Source: Voacanga thouarsii (taxonomy: Eukaryota > Streptophyta > Magnoliopsida > Gentianales > Apocynaceae). From it: a stretch of DNA of 64,000 bases. Below, one piece after another: positions 57,996-64,000 of this stretch (its first letter is position 1; each line of letters starts with the position of its first letter). The notes below the pieces were generated by a model. That model saw only the letters and a list, made by a program, of their open reading frames with translations, ran no database searches and had not been told where the DNA came from. Where the stretch lies: contig JANUWF010001491.1 in assembly GCA_026120185.1 (NCBI GenBank), forward strand, positions 682,001 through 746,000, read 5' to 3'. The translations under genes were made by a program, and so were the position numbers.

Positions 57996-60023
57996 TGTTG
58001 GATTGTATGCCCTCTTAGACTAGATTTCTAATATAAAATCGAATATTTTAATAAAAGAATTTATTTTCAGAAATTTTTTGTGAATTTATTTTTGTTTGTG
58101 CATGATTTTCATTTGAAACAGACCCATTGTGTTTAAATAAGTGATCTATGTGAATGGTGGTCTTTCACAGTAAGGTATGGATCACGGGTTATTTAACACC
58201 TAAACATTTGTTCTTAACCTATTGATGAGACTGGGAATCTCATCATGTTTAGGTTATTATGTTATGAATTCCAAATGAGGAATGACTTACCTTTAGCCAG
58301 TGAGTAGTCCACTCACTTCATGACATAAGCGTATTTCGAATACGTAGGACTGGACCTATAGTAGTGGTTTCTAAAAGTATTATATGATAGAAACCTAGAC
58401 TACTACCGCTACAACGTGGACTAATACTCTACGACTTGAGTATGAGTTAGTGGTCTGGCGAAGCTGGAAGCATATACTTTGATTTGCTATAGTTGAGGTT
58501 CTATCGTAGGGCCAATATACTTGCATGTTGGGTATGTGTGACTAGTTAGTTAAGACAGACTTGTACAAGATAGTTTCTGCACTATATCGCCCCTTGTGGT
58601 CATCCGAATGGTCTAAAATGTCCAGGGCCCTAGGAAACATGACTTGGATGTTTGCTTTAGGGTAGCTCCCTTGGAAAGTGGAAACACTCCAGGAAGTCGT
58701 GGATCATTGAACTAGAAGCTTAAGGATGGTAGATGTCATTTAGAGGGGTGTTAGTACACTTCTTCCTCTCTAAATGTACGGCAATGTGTAGAGGGGTATT
58801 TTAGTTATTTCACCTATAGGTCGGAGACTTTGCTAATGCAGCATTGTCCTTGGGGTCAATATTTTCTTATGGTGATATTAGAAAATATTTAAAATGCAAA
58901 ATACGGCTATTTATATAGTAGGGGTATTTTGGTCATTTTAGCAGCCAAGGCGATATGTCTTTTTGGTCCTCGAAATAGCCCGTAAGTCCTAACTAATTTT
59001 TGGTTGAGGAATTGGTCTCAGCTCAAGAGGATTCTGTTTTATTTTATTTTATTTGATTTTATTCAGGAAGTCTAATTTATTATTAGACTGGAATAAAATA
59101 ATTAAATAAATAAAATAGGAGTTGAGAGAAATTAATTATCTAGTTTATTTGGTTAATTAATTATTCAGGGCCTAGGTCTAGTATGAATAATTAAGAAATT
59201 AACTTGGGCTTAAATTAGGGAAAATAATTAATGTTTAATTATTTATTGGGTTATTTATGTAGGCCCAAGAAATAAATAATTAAAGATTAATTATTATGGT
59301 TCATTTGGGCTCATTAATTATTTATTGGGTTATTTATATAAGCCAGGAAATAAATAATTAATGTTTATTATTTTGGACTTTTTGGGTCCAAGAGAAATAA
59401 TAAATATTATTTGGCCCAATAGCTTGGACCTTAAGGTTTTTCCTAGATACGGTTAAGAAGAGTTTAGAGTTAGGCCAAACTGATTCTCAGGATAACATCC
59501 GGGTGTTTGAAATATGATATCCCGAGGATATGTTTATCAGATTATGAGAGACCTAGTTTTGGCTAACCAATAAACAAGTCTCTGGAAAAAGAAAACACTG
59601 ATCTCCTAAGGCTAAGAAACTCACGCAACTTCCTCTCTCTCTCAGACCTCTCCTTCTATTCTCTTGAGTTCTTTTTGTTTCTTTGCTAATCAATAGCAAG
59701 AGAACCAAGGAGATTTGAGACTGTCCCTCTTCACCATTGTGTTCACCGACTAGAGGTTGGGCAGAGGAATATTCCGAGAGCTGAAAGGCTTGGCGTTCAT
59801 GCAAACAAGGTGAAGTAAGAGGCTAGTGGGTGTTCAACCGGAAGCTTCTTCGAGTGGGCAAAGCGAAGCGATTCCAGTCGTTCAATCCACTCCTACTCAA
59901 CCTAGAAAGCTTAAGGAGCACAAAGGTATGATCTTCACGCTTCCGTGTGGCCTCTAAGGCTTGCGGTTTTTTTCTCTCGATTTTTTCCCGTGGATGCATG
60001 GCTCCCCTGTTTTCCATCCCTCA
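57996..60023 (+). mobile_element. Solo Copia LTR (2.0 kb) nested in solo LTR copy 3
   Basis: Starts TGTTGGATTGTATGCCC and ends TCCATCCCTCA, with exact target duplication CCATA (57991-57995 and 60024-60028). Its first 30 bases match the LTR start of the surrounding Copia element (TGTTAGAATGTATGCTC), and the last third is also alignable, so it is a sister subfamily in the opposite orientation. No internal sequence. Confidence 0.9.
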
Positions 60024-60046
60024 CCATACACCCATCTTGTATTAGT

Positions 60047-60140
60047 ATACACAAAGTGTGGCATTTTAATCATTCTCTTGTCATGATGCACAAAGTGTGG
60101 CATCCTAATCATTCTCTTGACATGGTGCACAAAGTATGAT
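60047..60140. repeat. Short tandem repeat, about 43 bp, 2.2 units
   Basis: CACAAAGTGTGGCAT recurs with CATTCTCTTG(T/A)CATG between copies. Lies in solo LTR copy 3 just after the Copia LTR insertion. Confidence 0.85.
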
Positions 60141-60657
60141 GCCATGTCTATTCATCATGCATGACTTCATAGTCAACTTTATTAGAGTGGTTATTTCTTT
60201 TCAAGTTGAGCATTTTTACTTTACAAATACTGATAAAACACCACTTAATGTTCAAAGATAAATTTCTGAACTTGTAGACTTTTTATTATGATTTGTTCAA
60301 AACTTGCATACATGAAGTGTTTTTAATGAAATTCCATGAGCACATATAGGACTTATTGGGAAATATTTCTCACACTTTTATATCATGTCTTCAGATCGAT
60401 ACTACTTGGAATGTCGATTTACTTATGTTGCCATGAGCTCAGAAGATTTATCCTGATGTATTTATTTGTTAGAGATTTTAGTTACCATCTATTTGTTTCA
60501 AAACTTGTAAAAGTATTATTTGAAATTGTAATAAGTCTGTTATTAAGTTATTTGCTTTTATATTTTATATTACCTAGTTATAAAGACCCCTTATTCCTAG
60601 GACGGGGCAACATCCCTGCTCCTTTTGGGGTACATAGGTAGGGGGTGTTATAAGTGC

Positions 60658-61332
60658 ATTGCATTACCCTTCTTCTTCTTAAACATTTTAGGATTGGGCC
60701 CAATTCTTGAAGAAAAGGCCATCATAGCTCTAGCCTGTGACTTCATAACCTTCTCTGCCACCTGGAACTCCTTCATCAACTCCGTTAAACTCTTGTTTAA
60801 GTTGTTCATATTGTAATTCAACTTGAACTAAGTGAAGGAGCTCGACAAAGATTCGAGAACCATGTCCACTTGGCTCTCGGGGTTAATGACAACCCTCAAG
60901 ACTTCTGCTTCCTTGAAAGCAACAATCATCTTGAGCATGTGTTCTCTGAATGATGCCACCTCAGCCATCTTGGTGTTTATGATCGTTCTTAGAGCTTCTT
61001 GCCTTGCGGGCCGGCTCTTATCCGCAAAAATTGTGGCTTGTGATGTGCTAATGTCATATGCAAGAGCCATGTGCTCGTATTTAGACTGAAGTACATTTGA
61101 CATGGAGCTAACATATAGCATCGAACCATTTCATCAGCCTTCTTCCATACATTTTCAGCTTCAGTAGTGGAATCTTCCCCGATTACTAGGCATGTCTCGT
61201 ATAGGACATACTTATACTCTTCGGCTGAAAGTATTATGTCCAGGTTCTTTTTTTAGTCCACATAGTTTGGACTCGTTAGCTTATTCTCATGAAGAAAAAT
61301 GGCTAAGGGATTGAAGAGCCTACACCAACCAT
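60658..61332 (-). pseudogene. Copia gag, right part of split gag
   Basis: Candidate ATG at 61332. The main open piece (60828-61121) reads SNVLQSKYEHMALAYDISTS, FADKSRPARQEALRTIINTK and ESQVDMVLESLSSSF, homologous to the gag at 35694-35882. Joined in principle to the knuckle at 54147-54188 across the solo LTR. Stops near 61130 and 61250. Confidence 0.87.
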
Positions 61333-63146
61333 TTCTGAAATTTTGAAAAATAAAAAAAAATCTCAGTATTTGTAAAATAAAAATAATTTTGTGCACTTTA
61401 TCATCATATTAAACTTGATAATAGCTAACCCTATTACTATTATCTTTAACATGATTAATTTAGCTCTTAGGAAAACTGACATGGCTTCTTGGGAAAATTA
61501 ACAGTTTCCTACGCTAAGTGTGTTAATCACTATAAATTAATTTTCCTTCTAGGTAATGATCTAGAAGATAACTCCATCAAGGGGATGGTCGTTTCTTCTT
61601 ATTTCATATGGACATACTTCGCTCTATAACCTCTAACGTAGACTAGCCAATCATAATACGTGTCCCGGGTTATTAATTACATCCTTCCATTAGTTCTAGA
61701 TTCTTGTGGTATCTCCATCCTATACGGGTTCACTTCCAAGGTGATGCGAAAAGACCCACAATCTCTAATGAGAATCATAATGGAAGCCATGGGGTCATTG
61801 AAACCCCTCACCTACTTAGTTTTTTAAATAGGGGTTTACTTAGAAAAATATCATTTGAAAATTTTCAATTAAGTTCTCCTTTAATTTAAAATAAAATGTC
61901 TAAATTCATAAAAAATAAAAAAAAATCTATGTCAAGGTTTATACCCTTTGAGAAATCTTTCCTTATGAATTAATTTTATTCAAGTCAAAAACTTAATAAT
62001 TTCAAAACTTTTCCATTTAAAAATTCTTAGAGATTTTGATCTCAAGGTTTTATTTGATAAAAATAATTTTTCTTTGCTAAAATGAATTAAATGGATTTCC
62101 ATTTTAACTTACAAAAATTTCTAAATCCAAAATATTTTCTATGTCAAGGATAAAAACCTTTAAGAAAATAACCAATGATTAATTTTTGTTTAAGTTAAAA
62201 TAACCATTTAATTAAAGAAAAATATTTTTCCTTGTCAAATAAAATTTTCCAAAGACTTTGGTCTTTGAGAAAAGTGCACACGGGACTTAAAATAATTAGC
62301 ATGCTAAAAAGCTGTAAATGTTTTTATGCTTTTCTATTTTTAATCCTAATTTTTCAAATAAAAGAATTAAACAATTAAATTAATTAATGATCTTGTTTAA
62401 TCCTAATATTCTTTACTATTATTTTTCATGCAAATTATTCAATGAATATTAACTATTACAATAAAAATAACTTTGTCTGGTATGGAACTAAAAATTTAAA
62501 AAAAAATCATCTGGTCCAATGCACCCGCCACACTGGATCATGGCCCATTGGAAGACCCATGGACCATGGTTCGCAAGCGAGTGCCTGAGACCCGAGCACC
62601 TGATGTAAAAGCTTCCACGAGGAAGCTGCTGCATTAGCTTCCATGAGAAAGCTCTGCATCCGTGAGGATGCCTTCCTCACACACGCCCGAGCCGAGGAAT
62701 GCTCGAGTCCGGCTACGGCTTCAAGCCACGGCTAGCCCTAGGCGACCTCGGCACCCCTCACACCGAGCCGCTGCTCGGTTCGGCTTGGCTTCTGGCTGGG
62801 CTTGCGACTCGGCTCATCTTCTTCCTTGCCAAAAAGAAATTTTCCCGCTGCAATTCTTCTGCAAATTTTTCACTGGGCACCTCTGCTATACTTTGCAATC
62901 GTCCAAGGCCGTTCCTTGTTACATTTTTTCAACCAAAAATATAATATCTGCCTATACCTTTTCAAATCAGGTTTACACGATAACTAATCAAAGCATTAAA
63001 AAAAAAATTTACAGAGGCTCCTATACCTCAATGGTGAGGTGTACAGACGATTTACCCATACCAAAATAGTGAAGGATCTCATTAAAATTAGTCTTGCCAA
63101 TTTTATTAACTAGCATGCATCAATCCTAAGCCTTTCAAAGGATTAT
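61333..63146. other. Copia leader, non-coding, with GC-rich block
   Basis: AT-rich from 61333 to 62510, then a GC-rich block (62515-62830) with imperfect repeats of GAGGAAGCTGCTGCAT type and CGAGCCG motifs. Plus-strand frames over that block (62662-63069 and others) follow from its composition. Confidence 0.65.
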
Positions 63147-63158
63147 GCTCTAATACCA
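63147..63158 (-). other. Primer-binding site, tRNA-iMet type (Copia)
   Basis: TGGTATTAGAGC on the minus strand (one mismatch to the iMet consensus), 2 bp from the LTR end. Confidence 0.88.
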
Positions 63159-63160
63159 CT

Positions 63161-64000
63161 TGAAGCATTGAAAAACAAAGGATGCCATACACGCGTGAAA
63201 ATAAACCTAGTAGATCAAAGATACGACACAGCGGAAGGTGAAAAATAGTACCTTTACGTGTCCTTTGTCTGTCTGGCTGAGAAGAAGAGGAGCCAACTAC
63301 GGGAGTAGCTACTTGTCTCGATGACAATTCTGGTGAGAAACCAGCGATCCGTCGGCTTCTCCTTGGCATGTACGCAAAGCTTTTCACTTCCTAGAATATT
63401 CCTTTGCCTAATCTATGTTGGTGAAACAACCTAGGCCAGGAAAGACACTTCTCGAATCCTTACTGTTAATTAGCAAGATCAAGAAGAACATAGAAGGGTA
63501 AAGGATGAACGAGAGAGAGAGAACCGACAGAACACCTCTGGTTTTTTTCCACAGTGTCCTGAGTTATGTTCGTCAGAACTAAACTACCCAACCCCTATTC
63601 ACGTCACCAGATAATCTAACCCCGGTGTTTTGATATTTCAAACATCCGAATATTATCAACAAAAGAGGTTTTGGTTATCCTTAACTCTTCTATATCGTAA
63701 ATAATAAAAAATCCTTTAGTCCAGGCTATTGAGCCAAAATAATTTATTATTTTTCCTTGAACCCAATGAGTCCAAAAATAATAACGATTAATTATTTATT
63801 TTTTAGGCCTATTAACATAACCCAATAAATAATTCATGAGCCCAAATAAACTAAAATAATTATTAAGCCTTTTATTAATCAGTTTAAGCCCAGGTTAATT
63901 TTTCTAATTATTCAATATAAGCTTAGGCCTTGAATAATTAATTAACTAATTAAACTAGGTAATAAATGTAATTTATCTCGCTCCTTTATTTTATTCCAAT
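63161..64000 (-). mobile_element. Copia 5' LTR, cut by window end
   Basis: First 840 bp of the sequence homologous to 49134-49980. On the minus strand a short Arg-rich frame, MPRRSRRIAGFSPE, lies at 63370 down to about 63255; the other LTR copy carries the same frame with one stop. Confidence 0.88.

Larger units (their letters stand above)
54232..60652 (-). mobile_element. Solo LTR, 4.3-kb family, copy 3, TA...TA ends
   Basis: Plus strand starts TATAAAACCCC and ends GGTGTTATA, so on its own strand it runs TATAACACCCC...GGGGTTTTATA. The exact 5-bp target duplication AGTGC (54227-54231 and 60653-60657) sits in the gag of the Copia element. Net length without the nested Copia LTR is about 4.39 kb, matching copy 1. 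Compared with copies 1 and 2 both termini show the same change (TG to TA, CA to TA). Contains the tRNA-like segment, CT microsatellite, an AT-rich stretch (56700-57240) and a short tandem repeat. Confidence 0.88.
49129..64000 (-). mobile_element. Copia element, minus strand, right LTR cut by window end
   Basis: 3' LTR 49134-51042, polypurine tract, RNase H, RT, integrase, pre-integrase, gag, leader, primer site 63147-63158, 5' LTR from 63161. It inserted in the gypsy integrase fragment; ATTAC (49129-49133) is the expected left target duplication, the right one lying outside the window. The two LTRs differ at roughly 9 percent of sampled positions, so the insertion is old. All coding parts carry stops. 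The gag-knuckle region is split by a solo LTR at 54232-60652. Confidence 0.9.

Noticed and set aside
62662..63069. 135-codon plus-strand frame in GC-rich block
   Set aside because: Lies in the Copia leader, opposite strand to the element; three overlapping frames are open because of composition only.

Overview
The window is plant nuclear DNA, most likely from a eudicot. It is AT-rich heterochromatin made almost entirely of nested, broken retroelements. The evidence is LTR retrotransposons with tRNA-iMet and tRNA-Asp primer sites, a CACTA terminus, an endogenous plant pararetrovirus (Caulimoviridae), and an exon of a plant metal tolerance protein. The species cannot be named from the sequence, and there are no prokaryotic genes.

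Left part (1-11.6 kb). An AGCATTT-rich repeat is followed by a 4.3-kb solo LTR (336-4624). A short host-like stretch carries one exon of a Mn-type cation diffusion facilitator (minus, 5933-6157) and one unrecognised exon with a hydrophobic N-terminus (minus, 7471-7718). An array of about 17 copies of a 153-bp repeat (8.4-10.96 kb) leads into a CACTA transposon end at 11570.

Pararetrovirus block (11.57-24.58 kb and 29.4-32.4 kb). More than one genome length of a florendovirus-like element lies head to tail. An ORF2 copy (12692-13558) and a TATA region precede a tRNA-Met primer site (14022), then ORF1 (movement, coat, protease, RT, RNase H), then a second ORF2 copy. Equivalent positions recur about 7.63 kb apart, which gives the circular genome size. 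Downstream the virus is chopped into short pieces in both orientations. Pieces of a second, diverged lineage flank the block. The 14.3-21.6 kb copy differs from its paralogs almost only at CAG/CTG trinucleotides, which looks like a methylation-linked base-calling artefact; its frameshifts should not be taken at face value.

Inverted repeat and nested elements (24.6-49 kb). Two nearly identical 4.06-kb arms (24575-28631 and 38420-42475) face each other across a 9.8-kb spacer. Each arm holds a gypsy RNase H fragment invaded by a non-autonomous Athila-like element (tRNA-Asp primer site, 1.38-kb LTRs, no pol). The right-hand copy is complete (38710-48815), and its 3' LTR is split by a second 4.7-kb solo LTR (43416-48106, TSD TGATT). 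A truncated Copia element on the minus strand fills 33.5-38.3 kb.

Right part (49-64 kb). A minus-strand Copia element (LTRs from 49134 and from 63161) interrupts the gypsy integrase. Its gag is split by a third solo LTR of the 4.3-kb family (54232-60652, TSD AGTGC), which is itself split by a solo Copia LTR (57996-60023, TSD CCATA). No intact autonomous element and no complete host gene is present. The window is a record of sequential insertion, LTR-LTR recombination, inverted duplication and viral capture.
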